Position numbers and translations under genes: made by a program
Assembly: GCA_964016885.1 (NCBI GenBank)
Contig: OZ024748.1
Span: forward strand, 37,028,324-37,092,323
Direction: 5' to 3'
Length of the DNA: 64,000 nt
DNA from: Eledone cirrhosa
Lineage: Eukaryota; Mollusca; Cephalopoda; Octopoda; Eledonidae
Shown: one piece after another, positions 1 to 15,200 of the stretch
How positions within the stretch are numbered: position 1 is the stretch's first letter
How the letters are laid out: the number at the start of each line of letters is the position of its first letter
The notes under the pieces: generated by a model
Told to the model about the DNA's origin: nothing
Database searches by the model: none
Seen by the model: only the letters and a program-made list of their open reading frames with translations

Positions 1-2097
1 CACAGGGGAACCAAACTCCCACCGTCACTGCCTCTGTCGCTCCCACTCTCTCATATTACACCAGGTCCCAACACAGAGGAACCAAACTCCCACTGTCACT
101 GCCTCCGTCTCTCCCACTCTCTCATACTAAACCAGGTCCAACACAGAGGAACCAAACTCCTACTGTCACTGCCTCTGTCTCTCCCACTCTCTCATATACA
201 CCAGGTCCAAACACAGAGGTACGAAACCCCAACTGTCACTGCCTCTGTCTCTCCCACTCTCTCATATTACACCAGGTCCTAATACAGAGGAACCAAACTC
301 CCACTGTCACTGCCTCCGTCTCTCCCACTCTCTCATACTAAACCAGGTCCAACACAGAGGAACCAAACTCCTACTGTCACTGCCTCTGTCTCTCCCACTC
401 TCTCATATACACCAGGTCCGAACACAGAGGTATGAAACCCCCACTGTCACTGCCTCTGTCTCTCCCACTCTCTCATATTACACCAGGTACTAACAGAGAG
501 GAACCAAACTCCCACTGTCACTGCCTCCGTCTCTCCCACTCTCTCATACTAAACCAGGTCCAACACAGAGGAACCAAACTCCCACTGTCACTGCCTCTGT
601 CTCTCCCACTCTCTCATATACACCAGGTCCGAACACAGAGGTACGAGACCCCCACTGTCACTGCCTCTGTCTCTCCCACTCTCTCATATTACACCAGGTC
701 GTAACACAGAGGAACCAAACTCCCACTGTCACTGCCTCTGTCTCTCCCACTCTCTCATAATACACCAGGTCCCAACACAGAGGAACCAAACTCCCACTGT
801 CACTGCCTCTGTCTCTCCCACTCTCTCATATTACACCAGGTCCCAACACAGAGGAACCAAACTCCCACTGTCACTGCCTCTGTCTCTTCCACTCTCTCAT
901 ATTACACCAGGTCCCAACACAGAGGAACCAAACTCCCACTGTCACTATCCTCTGTCTCTCCCACTCTCTCATATTACACCATGTCCCAACACAGAGGGAC
1001 CAAACTCGCACTGTCACTGCCTCTGTCTCTCCCACTCTCTCATATTACATCAGGTCCTAACACAGAGGAACCAAACTCCCACTGTCACTGCCTCTGTCTC
1101 TCCCACTCTCTCATATTACACCAGGTCCCAACACAGAGGAACCAAACTCCCACTGTCACTGCCTCTGTCTCTCCCACTCTCTCATATTACACCAGGTCCC
1201 AACACAGAGGAACCAAACTCCCACTGTCACTGCCTCTGTCGCTCCCACTCTCTCATATTACACCAGGTCCCAACGCAGAGGAACCAAACTCCCACTGTCA
1301 CTGCCTCTGTCTCTCCCACTCTCTCATATTAGACCAGGTCATAACACAGAGGAACCAAACTCCCACTGTCACTGCCTCTGTCTCTCTTACTCTCTCATAT
1401 TACACCAGGTCCCAACACAGAGGGACCAAACTCCCACTGTCACTGCCTCTCTCTCTCTTACTCTCTCATATTACACCAGGTCCCAACACAGAGGGACCAA
1501 ACTCCCACTGTCAATGCCTCTCTCTCTCCCACTCTCTCATATTACACCAGGTCCCAACACAGAGGAACCAAACTCCCACTGTCACTGCCTCTGTCTCTCC
1601 CACTCTCTCATATTACACCAGGTCCTAACACAGATGAACCAAACCCCCACTGTCACTGCCTCTCTCTCTCCCACTCTCTCATATTACACCAGGTCCTAAC
1701 ACAGAGGAACCAAACCCCCACTATCACTGCCCCTCTCTCTCCCACTCTCTCATATTACACCAGGTCCTAACACAGAGGAACCAAACTCCCACTGTCACTC
1801 CCTCCGTCTCTCCCACTCTCTCATACTAAACCAGGTCCAACACAGGGGAACCAAACTCCCACTGTCACTGCCTCTGTCGCTCCCACTCTCTCATATTACA
1901 CCAGGTCCCAACACAGAGGAACCAAACTCCCACTGTCACTGCCTCTGTCTCTCCCACTCTCTCATATTAGACCAGGTCATAACACAGAGGAACCAAACTC
2001 CCACTGTCACTGCCTCTGTCTCTCTTACTCTCTCATATTACACCAGGTCCCAACACAGAGGGACCAAACTCCCACTGTCACTGCCTCTCTCTCTCCC

Positions 2098-3600
2098 GCT
2101 CTCTCATATTACACCAGGTCCCAACACAGAGGAACCAAACTCCCACTGTCACTGCCTCCGTCTCTCCCACTCTCTTATACTAAACCAGGTCCAACACAGA
2201 GGAACCAAACTCCCACTGTCACTGCCTCTGTCTCTCCCACTCTCTCATATTACCTCAGGTCCCAACACAGAGGAACCAAACTCCCACTGTCACTGCCTCT
2301 GTCTCTCCCACTCTCTCATATTACACCAGGTCCCAACACAGAGGAACCAAACTCCCACTGTCACTGCCTCTGTCTCTCCCACTCTCTCATATTACACCAG
2401 GTCCTAACACAGAGGAACCAAACCCCCACTGTCACTGCCTCTCTCTCTCCCACTCTCTCATATTACACCAGGTCCTAACACAGAGGAACCAAACTCCCAC
2501 TGTCACTGCCTCCGTCTCTCCCACTCTCTCATACTAAACCAGGTCCAACACAGAGGAACCAAACTCCCACTGTCACTGCCTCTGTCTCTCCCATTCTCTC
2601 ATATACACCAGGTCCGAACACTGAGGTACGAGACCCCCACTATCACTGCCTCTGTCTCTCCCACTCTCTCATATTACACCAGGTCCTAACACAGAGGAAC
2701 CAAACTCCCACTATCACTGCCTCTGTCTCTCCCACTCTCTCATATTACACCAGGTCCCAACACAGAGGAACCAAACTCCCACTGTCACTGCCTCTGTCTC
2801 TCCCACTCTCTCATATTACACCAGGTCCCAACACAGAGGAACCAAACTCCCACTGTCACTGTCTCTGTCTCTCCCACTCTCTCATATTACACCAGGTCCT
2901 AACACAGAGGAAGCAAACTCCCACTGTCACTGCCTCTGTCTCTCCCACTCTCTCATATTACACCAGGTCCCAACACAGAGGAACCAAACTCCCACTGTCA
3001 CTGCCTCTCTCTCTCCCACTCTCTCATATTAGACCAGGTCATAACACAGAGGAATGAAACTCCCACTGTCACTGCCTCTGTCTCTCCCACTCTCTCATAT
3101 TACACCAGGTCCTAACACAGAGGAACCAAACCCCCACTGTCACTGCCCCTCTCTCTCCCACTCTCTCATATTACACCAGGTCCCAACACAGAGGAACCAA
3201 ACTCCCACTGTCACTGCCTCTGTCTCTCCCACTCTCTCATATTACACCAGGTCCTAACACAGAGGAACCAAACCCCCACTGTCACTGCCCCTCTCTCTCC
3301 CACTCTCTCATATTACACCAGGTCCCAACACATAGGAACCAAACTCCCACTGTCACTGCCTCTGTCTCTCCCACTCTCTCATATTAGACCAGGTCATAAC
3401 ACAGAGGAACCAAACTCCCACTGTCTCTGCCCCTGTCTCTCCCACTCTCTCATATTACACCAGGCCCCAACACAGAGGAACCAAACTCCCACTGTCACTG
3501 CCTCTGTCTCTCCCACTCTCTCATATTACACCAGGTCCTAACACAGAGGAACCAAACCCCCACTGTCACTGCCTCTCTCTCTCCCAGTCTCTAATATTAC
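2098..3600 (+). repeat. Satellite block duplicated near 10,811-12,200 (offset 8,713 bp)
   Basis: Rare variant monomers recur in the same order 8,713 bp downstream. These include tctcccgctctctc (2,098 and 10,811), the Ser-to-Asn-like change ccattctctc (2,593 and 11,306), gaggtacgagacccc, and ggaatgaaactccc (3,051 and 11,764). After about 3,130 the offset falls to 8,642, which is one 71-bp monomer less, as the cataggaacc variant shows (3,331 and 11,973). The copies differ at several sites, for example tacctcagg against taccccagg, so this duplication is older than the 3,762-bp one. The block ends are approximate. Confidence 0.8.
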
Positions 3601-6600
3601 ACCAGGTCCTAACACAGAGGAACCAAACCCCCACTGTCACTGCCTCTCTCTCTCCCACTCTCTCATATTACACCAGGTCCCAACACGGAGGAACCAAACT
3701 CCCAATCTCACTGCCTCTGTCTCTCCCACTCTCTCATATTACACCAGGTCCCAACACAGAGGAACCAAACTCCCACTGTCACTTCCTCTGACTCTCCCAC
3801 TCTCTCATATTACACCAGGTCCCAACCCAGAGGAACCAAACTCCCGCTGTCACTGCCTCTGTCTCTCCCACTCTCTCATATTACACCAGGTCCTAACACA
3901 GAGGAACCAAACCCCCACTGTCACTGCCTCTCTCTCTCCCACTCTCTCATATTACACCAGGTCCTAACACAGAGGAACCAAACCCCCACTGTCACTGCCT
4001 CCGTCTCTCCCACACTCTCATACTAAACCAGGTCCAACACAGAGAAACCAAACTCCCGCTGTCACTGCCTCTGTCTCTCCCACTCTCTCATATTACACCA
4101 GGTCCTAACACAGAGGAACCAAACTCCCACTGTCACTGCCTCTGTCTCACCCACTCTCTCATATTACACCAGGTCCGAACACAGAGGAACCAAACTCCCA
4201 CTGTCACTGCCTCTGTCTCTCCCACTCTCTCATATTACACCAGGTCCCAACACAGAGGAACCAAACTCCCACTGTCACTGCCTCTGTCTCTCCCACTCTC
4301 TCATATTACACCAGGTCCCAACACAGAGGAACCAAACTCCCACTGTCACTGCCTCTGTCTCTCCCACTCTCTCATATTACACCAGGTCCCAACACAGAGG
4401 AACCAAACTCCCACTGTCACTGTCTCCGTCTCTCCCACCTTCTCATACTAAACCAGGTCCCAACACAGAGGAACCAAACTCCCACTGTCACTGCCTGTGT
4501 CTCTCCCACTCTCTCATATTACACCAGGTCCCAACACAGAGGAACCAAACTCTCACTGTCACTGTCTCCGTCTCTCCCACTTTCTCATACTAAACCAGGT
4601 CCCAACACAGAGGAACCAAACTCCCACTGTCACTGTCTCTGTCTCTCCCACTCTCTCATATTACACCAGGTCCTAACACAGAGGAACCAAACTCCCACTG
4701 TCACTGCCTCTGTCTCTCCCACTCTCTCACATTACACCAGGTCCTAACACAAATGAACCAAACTCCCACTGTCACTGCCTCTGTCTTTCCCGCTCTCTCA
4801 TATTACACCAGGTCCTAACACAGAGGAACCAAACTCCCACTATCACTGCCTCTCTCTCTCCCACTCTCTCATATTACACCAGGTCCAACACAGAGGAACC
4901 AAACTACTACTGTCACTGCCTCTGTCTCTCCCACTCTCTCATATACACCAGGTCCGAACACTGAGGTACGAAACCCCCATTGTCACTGCCTCTGTCTCTC
5001 CCACTCTCTCATATAAACCAGGTCCGAACACAGAGGAACCAAACTCCCACTGTCACTGCCTCTGTCTCTCCCACTCTCTCATATTTCACCAGGTCCTAAC
5101 ACAGAGGAACCAAACTCCCACTGTCACTGCCTCTGTCTCTCCCGCTCTCTCATATTACACCAGGTCCTAACACAGAGGAACCAAACCCCCACTGTCACTG
5201 CCCCTCTCTCTCCCACTCTCTCATATTACACCAGGTCCCAACACATAGGAACCAAACTCCCACTGTCACTGCCTCTGTCTCTCCCACTCTCTCATATTAC
5301 ACCAGGTCCCAACACAGAGGAACCAAACTCCCACTGTCACTGCCTCTGTCTCTCCCACTCTCTCATATTACACCAGGTCCTAACACAGAGGAACCAAACC
5401 TCCACTGTCACTGCCTCTCTCTCTCCCAGTCTCTCATATTACACCAGGTCCTAACACAGAGGAACCAAACCCCCACTGTCACTGCCTCTCTCTCTCCCAC
5501 TCTCTCATATTACACCAGGTCCTAACACAGAGGAACCAAACTCCCACTGTCACTGCCTCCGTCTCTCCCACTCTCTCATACTAAACCAGGTCCAACACAG
5601 AGGAACCAAACTCCCACTGTCACTGCCTCTGTCTCTCCCACTCTGTCATATACACCAGGTCCGAATACAGAGGAACCAAACTCCCACTGTCACTGCCTCT
5701 GTCTCTCCCACTCTCTCATATTACACCAGGTCCCAACACGGAGGAACCAAACTCCCACTCTCACTGCCTCTGTCTCTCCCACTCTCTCATATTACACCAG
5801 GTCCCAACACAGAGGAACCAAACTCCCACTGTCACTTCCTCTGACTCTCCCACTCTCTCATATTACACCAGGTCCCAACACAGAGGAACCAAACTCCCGC
5901 TGTCACTGCCTCTGTCTCTCCCACTCTCTCATATTACACCAGGTCCCAACACAGAGGAACCAAACCCCCACTGTCACTGCCTCTCTCTCTCCCACTCTCT
6001 CATATTACACCAGGTCCTAACACAGAGGAACCAAACCCCCACTGTCACTGCCTCCGTCTCTCCCACACTCTTATACTAAACCAGGTCCAACACAGAGGAA
6101 CCAAACTCCCACTGTCACTGCCTCTGTCTCACCCACTCTCTCATATTACACCAGGTCCGAACACAGAGGAACCAAACTCCCACTGTCACAGCCTCTGTCT
6201 CTCCCACTCTCTCATATTACACCAGGTCCCAACACAGAGGAACCAAACTCCCACTGTCACTGCCTCTGTCTCTCCCACTCTCTCATATTAAACCAGGTCC
6301 AACACAGAGGAACCAAACTCCCACTGTCACTGCCTGTGTCTCTCCCACTCTCTCATATTACACCAGGTCCCAACACAGAGGAACCAAACTCCCACTGTCA
6401 CTGCCTCTGTCTCTGCCACTCTCTCATATTACACCAGGTCCTAACACAGAGGAACCAAACTCCCACTGTCACTGCCTCTGTCTCTCCCACTCTCTCATAT
6501 TACACCAGGTCCTAACACAGAGGAACCAAACCCCCACTGTGACTGCCCCTCTCTCTCCCACTCTCTCATATTACACCAGGTCCCAACACAGAGGAACCAA

Positions 6601-9600
6601 ACTCCCACTGTCACTGCCTCTGTCTCTCCCACTCTCTCATATTACACCAGGTCCTAACACAGAGGAACCAAGCTCCCACTGTCACTGCCTCTGTCTCTCC
6701 CACTCTCTCATATTACACCAGGTCCTAACACAGAGGAACCAAACCCCCACTGTTACTGCCCCTCTCTCTCCCACTCTCTCATATTACACCAGGTCCCAAC
6801 ACAGAGGAACCAAACTCCCACTGTCACTGCCTCTGTCTCTCCCACTCTCTCATATTACACCAGGTCCCAACACAGAGGAACCAAACTCCCACTGTCACTG
6901 CCTCTGTCTCTCCCACTCTCTCATATTAGACCAGGTCATAACACGGAGGAACCAAACTCCCACTGTCTCTGCCCCTGTCTCTCCCACTCTCTCATATTAC
7001 ACCAGGTCCCAACACAGAGGAACCAAACTCCCACTGTCACTGCCTCTCTCTCTCCCACTCTCTCATATTACACCAGGTCCTAACACAGAGGAACCAAACC
7101 CCCACTGTCACTGCCTCTCTCTCTCCCAGTCTCTCATATTACACCAGGTCCTAACACAGAGGAACCAAACCCCCACTGTCACTGCCTCTGTCTCTCCCAC
7201 TCTCTCATATTACACCAGGTCCTAACACAGAGGAACCAAACCCCCACTGTCACTGCCTCCGTCTCTCCCACACTCTCATACTAAACCAGGTCCAACACAG
7301 AGAAACCAAACTCCCACTGTCACTGCCTCTGTCTCACCCACTCTCTCATATTACACCAGGTCCGAACACAGAGGAACCAAACTCCAACTGTCACTGCCTC
7401 TGTCTCTCCCACTCTCTCATATTACACCAGGTCCCAACACAGAGGAACCAAACTCCCACTGTCACTGCCTCTGTCTCTCCCACTCTCTCATATTACACCA
7501 GGTCCCAACACAGAGGAACCAAACTCCCACTGTCACTGTCTCCGTCTCTCCCACTTTCTCATACTAAACCAGGTCCCAACACAGAGGAACCAAACTCCCA
7601 CTGTCACTGCCTCTGTCTCTCCCACTCTCTCATATTACACCAGGTCCCAACACAGAGGAACCAAACTCCCACTGTCACTGTCTCCGTCTCTCCCACTTTC
7701 TCATACTAAACCAGGTCCCAACACAGAGGAACCAAACTCCCACTGTCACTGTCTCTGTCTCTCCCACTCTCTCATATTACACCAGGTCCTAACACAGAGG
7801 AACCAAACTCCCACTGTCACTGCCTCTGTCTCTCCCACTCTCTCACATTACACCAGGTCCTAACACAAATGAACCAAACTCCCACTGTCACTGCCTCTGT
7901 CTTTCCCGCTCTCTCATATTACACCAGGTCCTAACACAGAGGAACCAAACCCCCACTATCACTGCCTCTCTCTCTCCAACTCTTTCATATTACACCAGGT
8001 CCAACACAGAGGAACCAAACTACTACTGTCACTGCCTCTGTCTCTCCCACTCTCTCATATACACCAGGTCCGAACACTGAGGTACGAAACCCCCATTGTC
8101 ACTGCCTCTGTCTCTCCCACTCTCTCATATAAACCAGGTCCGAACACAGAGGAACCAAACTCCCACTGTCACTGCCTCTGTCTCTCCCACTCTCTCATAA
8201 TACACCAGGTCCTAACACAGAGGAACCAAACTCCCACTGTCACTGCCTCTGTCTCTCCCACTCTCTCATATTTCACCAGGTCCTAACACAGAGGAACCAA
8301 ACTCCCACTGTCACTGCCTCTGTCTCTCCCGCTCTCTCATATTACACCAGGCCCTAACACAGAGGAACCAAACCCCCACTGTCACTGCCCCTCTCTCTCC
8401 CACTCTCTCATATTACACCAGGTCCCAACACATAGGAACCAAACTCCCACTGTCACTGCCTCTGTCTCTCCCACTCTCTCATATTACACCAGGTCCCAAC
8501 ACAGAGGAACCAAACTCCCACTGTCACTGCCTCTGTCTCTCCCACTCTCTCATATTAGACCAGGTCATAACACAGAGGAACCAAACTCCCACTGTCTCTG
8601 CCCCTGTCTCTCCCACTCTCTCATATTACACCAGGTCCTAACACAGAGGAACCAAACCTCCACTGTCACTGCCTCTCTCTCTCCCAGTCTCTCATATTAC
8701 ACCAGGTCCTAACACAGAGGAACCAAACCCCCACTGTCACTGCCTCTCTCTCTCCCACTCTCTCATATTACACCAGGTCCTAACACAGAGGAACCAAACT
8801 CCCACTGTCACTGCCTCCGTCTCTCCCACTCTCTCATACTAAACCAGGTCCAACACAGAGGAACCAAACTCCCACTGTCACTGCCTCTGTCTCTCCAACT
8901 CTGTCATATACACCAGGTCCGAATACAGAGGAACCAAACTCCCACTGTCACTGCCTCTGTCTCTCCCACTCTCTCATATTACACCAGGTCCCAACACGGA
9001 GGAACCAAACTCCCACTCTCACTGCCTCTGTCTCTCCCACTCTCTCATATTACACCAGGTCCCAACACAGAGGAACCAAACTCCCACTGTCACTTCCTCT
9101 GACTCTCCCACTCTCTCATATTACACCAGGTCCCAACACAGAGGAACCAAACTCCCGCTGTCACTGCCTCTGTCTCTCCCACTCTCTCATATTACACCAG
9201 GTCCCAACACAGAGGAACCAAACCCCCACTGTCACTGCCTCTCTCTCTCCCACTCTCTCATATTACACCAGGTCCGAACACAGAGGAACCAAACTCCCAC
9301 TGTCACTGCCTCTGTCTCTCCCACTCTCTCATATTACACCAGGTCCCAACACAGAGGAACCAAACTCCCACTGTCACTGCCTCTGTCTCTCCCACTCTCT
9401 CATATTACACCAGGTCCCAACACAGAGGAACCAAACTCCCACTGTCACTGCCTGTGTCTCTCCCACTCTCTCATATTACACCAGGTCCCAACACATAGGA
9501 ACCAAACTCCCACTGTCACTGCCTCTGTCTCTCCCACTCTCTCATATTACACCAGGTCCCAACACAGAGGAACCAAACTCCCACTGTCACTGCCTCTGTC

Positions 9601-10810
9601 TCTCCCACTCTCTCATATTAGACTAGGTCCCAACACAGAGGAACCAAACTCCCACTGTCACTGCCTCTGTCTCTCCCACTCTCTCATATTACACCAGGTC
9701 CTAACACAGAGGAACCAAGCTCCCACTGTCACTGCCTCTGTCTCTCCCACTCTCTCATATTACACCAGGTCCTAACACAGAGGAACCAAACCCCCACTGT
9801 TACTGCCCCTCTCTCTCCCACTCTCTCATATTACACCAGGTCCCAACACAGAGGAACCAAACTCCCACTGTCACTGCCTCTGTCTCTCCCACTCTCTCAT
9901 ATTACACCAGGTCCCAACACAGAGGAACCAAACTCCCACTGTCACTGCCTCTGTCTCTCCCACTCTCTCATATTACACCAGGTCCCAACACAGAGGAACC
10001 AAACTCCCACTGTCACTGCCTCTGTCTCTCCCACTCTCTCATATTACACCAGGTCCTAACACAGAGGAACCAAACCCCCACTGTCACTGCCTCTCTCTCT
10101 CCCAGTCTCTCATATTACACCAGGTCCTAACACAGAGGAACCAAACCCCCACTGTCACTGCCTCTGTCTCTCCCACTCTCTCATATTACACCAGGTCCTA
10201 ACACAGAGGAACCAAACTCCCACTGTCACTGCCTCCGTCTCTCCCACTCTCTCATACTAAACCAGGTCCAACACAGAGGAACCAAACTCCCACTGTCACT
10301 GCCTCTGTCTCTCCCACTCTGTCATATACACCAGGTCCGAATACAGAGGAACCAAACTCCCACTGTCACTGCCTCTGTCTCTCCCACTCTCTCATATTAC
10401 ACCAGGTCCCAACACGGAGGAACCAAACTCCCACTGTCACTGCCTCTGTCTCTCCCACTCTCTCATATTACACCAGGTCCCAACACAGAGGAACCAAACT
10501 CCCGCTGTCACTGCCTCTGTCTCACCCACTCTCTCATATTACACCAGGTCCTAACACAGAGGAACCAAACCCCCACTGTCACTGCCTCTCTCTCTCCCAC
10601 TCTCTCATATTACACCAGGTCCTAACACAGAGGAACCAAACCCCCACTGTCACTGCCTCCGTCTCTCCCACACTCTCATACTAAACCAGGTCCAACACAG
10701 AGGAACCAAACTCCCACTGTCACTGCCTCTGTCTCACCCACTCTCTCATATTACACCAGGTCCGAACACAGAGGAACCAAACTCCCACTGTCACTGCCTC
10801 TGTCTCTCCC

Positions 10811-12200
10811 GCTCTCTCATATTACACCAGGTCCCAACACAGAGGAACCAAACTCCCACTGTCACTGCCTCCGTCTCTCCCACTCTCTTATACTAAACCA
10901 GGTCCAACACAGAGGAACCAAACTCCCACTGTCACTGCCTCTGTCTCTCCCACTCTCTCATATTACCCCAGGTCCCAACACAGAGGAACCAAACTCCCAC
11001 TGTCACTGCCTCTGTCTCTCCCACTCTCTCATATTACACCAGGTCCCAACACAGAGGAACCAAACTCCCACTGTCACTGCCTCTGTCTCTCCCACTCTCT
11101 CATATTACACCAGGTCCTAACACAGAGGAACCAAACCCCCACTGTCACTGCCTCTCTCTCTCCCACTCTCTCATATTACACCAGGTCCTAACACAGAGGA
11201 ACCAAACTCCCACTGTCACTGCCTCCGTCTCTCCCACTCTCTCATACTAAACCAGGTCCAACACAGAGGAACCAAACTCCCACTGTCACTGCCTCTGTCT
11301 CTCCCATTCTCTCATATACACCAGGTCCGAACACTGAGGTACGAGACCCCCACTATCACTGCCTCTGTCTCTCCCACTCTCTCATATTACACCAGGTCCT
11401 AACACAGAGGAACCAAACTCCCACTGTCACTGCCTCTGTCTCTCCCACTCTCTCATATTACACCAGGTCCCAACACAGAGGAACCAAACTCCCACTGTCA
11501 CTGCCTCTGTCTCTCCCACTCTCTCATATTACACCAGGTCCCAACACAGAGGAACCAAACTCCCACTGTCACTGTCTCTGTCTCTCCAACTCTCTCATAT
11601 TACACCAGGTCCTAACACAGAGGAAGCAAACTCCCACTGTCACTGCCTCTGTCTCTCCCACTCTCTCATATTACACCAGGTCCCAACACAGAGGAACCAA
11701 ACTCCCACTGTCACTGCCTCTCTCTCTCCCACTCTCTCATATTAGACCAGGTCATAACACAGAGGAATGAAACTCCCACTGTCACTGCCTCTGTCTCTCC
11801 CACTCTCTCATATTACACCAGGTCCTAACACAGAGGAACCAAACCCCCACTGTCACTGCCTCTGTCTCTCCCACTCTCTCATATTACACCAGGTCCTAAC
11901 ACAGAGGAACCAAACCCCCACTGTCACTGCCCCTCTCTCTCCCACTCTCTCATATTACACCAGGTCCCAACACATAGGAACCAAACTCCCACTGTCACTG
12001 CCTCTGTCTCTCCCACTCTCTCATATTAGACCAGGTCATAACACAGAGGAACCAAACTCCCACTGTCTCTGCCCCTGTCTCTCCCACTCTCTCATATTAC
12101 ACCAGGCCCCAACACAGAGGAACCAAACTCCCACTGTCACTGCCTCTGTCTCTCCCACTCTCTGATATTACACCAGGTCCTAACACAGAGGAACCAAACC
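10811..12200 (+). repeat. Partner block of the 2,098-3,600 satellite duplication
   Basis: This is the second copy of the higher-order block described at 2,098-3,600, with the same order of rare monomer variants. It has one extra monomer near 11,850-11,930 relative to the first copy and scattered substitutions. Pieces of the same variant string (cataggaacc, then attagaccaggtcataac, tctctgcccctgtctc and ccaggccccaac) also occur near 17,430-17,580 and 22,950-23,100, so the string has been copied more than twice in the array. Confidence 0.75.
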
Positions 12201-15200
12201 CCCACTGTCACTGCCTCTCTCTCTCCCAGTCTCTCATATTACACCAGGTCCTAACACAGAGGAACCAAACCCCCACTGTCACTGCCTCTCTCTCTCCCAC
12301 TCTCTCATATTACACCAGGTCCTAACACAGAGGAACCAAACTCCCACTGTCACTGCCTCCGTCTCTCCCACTCTCTCATACTAAACCAGGTCCAACACAG
12401 AGGAACCAAACTCCCACTGTCACTGCCTCTGTCTCTCCCACTCTGTCATATACACCAGGTCCGAATACAGAGGAACCAAACTCCCACTGTCACTGCCTCT
12501 GTCTCTCCCACTCTCTCATATTACACCAGGTCCCAACACGGAGGAACCAAACTCCCACTCTCACTGCCTCTGTCTCTCCCACTCTCTCATATTACACCAG
12601 GTCCCAACACAGAGGAACCAAACTCCCACTGTCACTTCCTCTGACTCTCCCACTCTCTCATATTACACCAGGTCCTAACACAGAGGAACCAAACCCCCAC
12701 TGTCACTGCCTCTCTCTCTCCCACTCTCTCATATTACACCAGGTCCTAACACAGAGGAACCAAACCCCCACTGTCACTGCCTCCGTCTCTCCCACTCTCT
12801 CATACTAAACCAGGTCCAACACAGAGAAACCAAACTCCCACTGTCACTGCCTCTGTCTCACCCACTCTCTCATATTACACCAGGTCCGAACACAGAGGAA
12901 CCAAACTCCCACTGTCACTGCCTCTGTCTCTCCCACTCTCTCATATTACACCAGGTCCCAACACAGAGGAACCAAACTCCCACTGTCACTGCCTCTGTCT
13001 CTCCCACTCTCTCATATTAGACCAGGTCATAACACGGAGGAACCAAACTCCCACTGTCTCTGCCCCTGTCTCTCCCACTCTCTCATATTACACCAGGTCC
13101 GAACACTGAGGTACGAAACCCCCATTGTCACTGCCTCTGTCTCTCCCACTCTCTCATATAAACCAGGTCCGAACACAGAGGAACCAAACTCCCACTGTCA
13201 CTGCCTCTGTCTCTCCCACTCTCTCATAATACACCAGGTCCTAACACAGAGGAACCAAACTCCCACTGTCACTGCCTCTGTCTCTCCCACTCTCTCATAT
13301 TTCACCAGGTCCTAACACAGAGGAACCAAACTCCCACTGTCACTGCCTCTGTCTCTCCCGCTCTCTCATATTACACCAGGTCCTAACACAGAGGAACCAA
13401 ACCCCCACTGTCACTGCCCCTCTCTCTCCCACTCTCTCATATTACACCAGGTCCCAACACATAGGAACCAAACTCCCACTGTCACTGCCTCTGTCTCTCC
13501 CACTCTCTCATATTACACCAGGTCCCAACACAGAGGAACCAAACTCCCACTGTCACTGCCTCTGTCTCTCCCACTCTCTCGTATTAGACCAGGTCATAAC
13601 ACAGAGGAACCAAACTCCCACTGTCTCTGCCCCTGTCTCTCCCACTCTCTCATATTACACAAGATCCCAACACAGAGGAACCAAACTCCCACTGTCACTG
13701 CCTCTGTCTCTCCCACTCTCTCATATTACACCAGGTCCTAACACAGAGGAACCAAACCTCCACTGTCACTGCCTCTCTCTCTCCCAGTCTCTCATATTAC
13801 ACCAGGTCGTAACACAGAGGAACCAAACCCCCACTGTCACTGCCTCTCTCTCTCCCACTCTCTCATATTACACCAGGTCCTAACACAGAGGAACCAAACT
13901 CCCACTGTTAGTGCCTCCGTCTCTCCCACTCTCTCATACTAAACCAGGTCCAACACAGAGGAACCAAACTCCCACTGTCACTGCCTCTGTCTCTCCCACT
14001 CTGTCATATACACCAGGTCCGAATACAGAGGAACCAAACTCCCACTGTCACTGCCTCTGTCTCTCCCACTCTCTCATATTACACCAGGTCCCAACACGGA
14101 GGAACCAAACTCCCACTCTCACTGCCTCTGTCTCTCCCACTCTCTCATATTACACCAGGTCCCAACACAGAGGAACCAAACTCCCACTGTCACTTCCTCT
14201 GACTCTCCCACTCTCTCATATTACACCAGGTCCCAACACAGAGGAACCAAACTCCCGCTGTCACTGCCTCTGTCTCTCCCACTCTCTCATATTACACCAG
14301 GTCCCAACACATAGGAACCAAACCCCCACTGTCACTGCCTCTCTCTCTCCCACTCTCTCATATTACACCAGGTCCTAACACAGAGGAACCAAACCCCCAC
14401 TGTCACTGCCTCCGTCTCTCCCACACTCTTATACTAAACCAGGTCCAACACAGAGGAACCAAACTCCCACTGTCACTGCCTCTGTCTCACCCACTCTCTC
14501 ATATTACACCAGGTCCGAACACAGAGGAACCAAACTCCCACTGTCACTGCCTCTGTCTCTCCCACTCTCTCATATTACACCAGGTCCCAACACAGAGGAA
14601 CCAAACTCCCACTGTCACTGCCTCTGTCTCTCCCACTCTCTCATATTACACCAGGTCCCAACACAGAGGAACCAAACTCCCACTGTCACTGCCTGTGTCT
14701 CTCCCACTCTCTCATATTACACCAGGTCCCAACACAGAGGAACCAAACTCCCACTGTCACTGCCTCTGTCTCTGCCACTCTCTCATATTACACCAGGTCC
14801 TAACACAGAGGAACCAAACTCCCACTGTCACTGCCTCTGTCTCTCCCACTCTCTCATATTACACCAGGTCCTAACACAGAGGAACCAAACCCCCACTGTG
14901 ACTGCCCCTCTCTCTCCCACTCTCTCATATTACACCAGGTCCCAACACAGAGGAACCAAACTCCCACTGTCACTGCCTCTGTCTCTCCCACTCTCTCATA
15001 TTACACCAGGTCCCAACACAGAGGAACCAAACTCCCACTGTCACTGCCTCTGTCTCTCCCACTCTCTCATATTAGACCAGGTCCCAACACAGAGGAACCA
15101 AACTCCCACTGTCACTGCCTCTGTCTCTCCCACTCTCTCATATTACACCAGGTCCTAACACAGAGGAACCAAGCTCCCACTGTCACTGCCTCTGTCTCTC

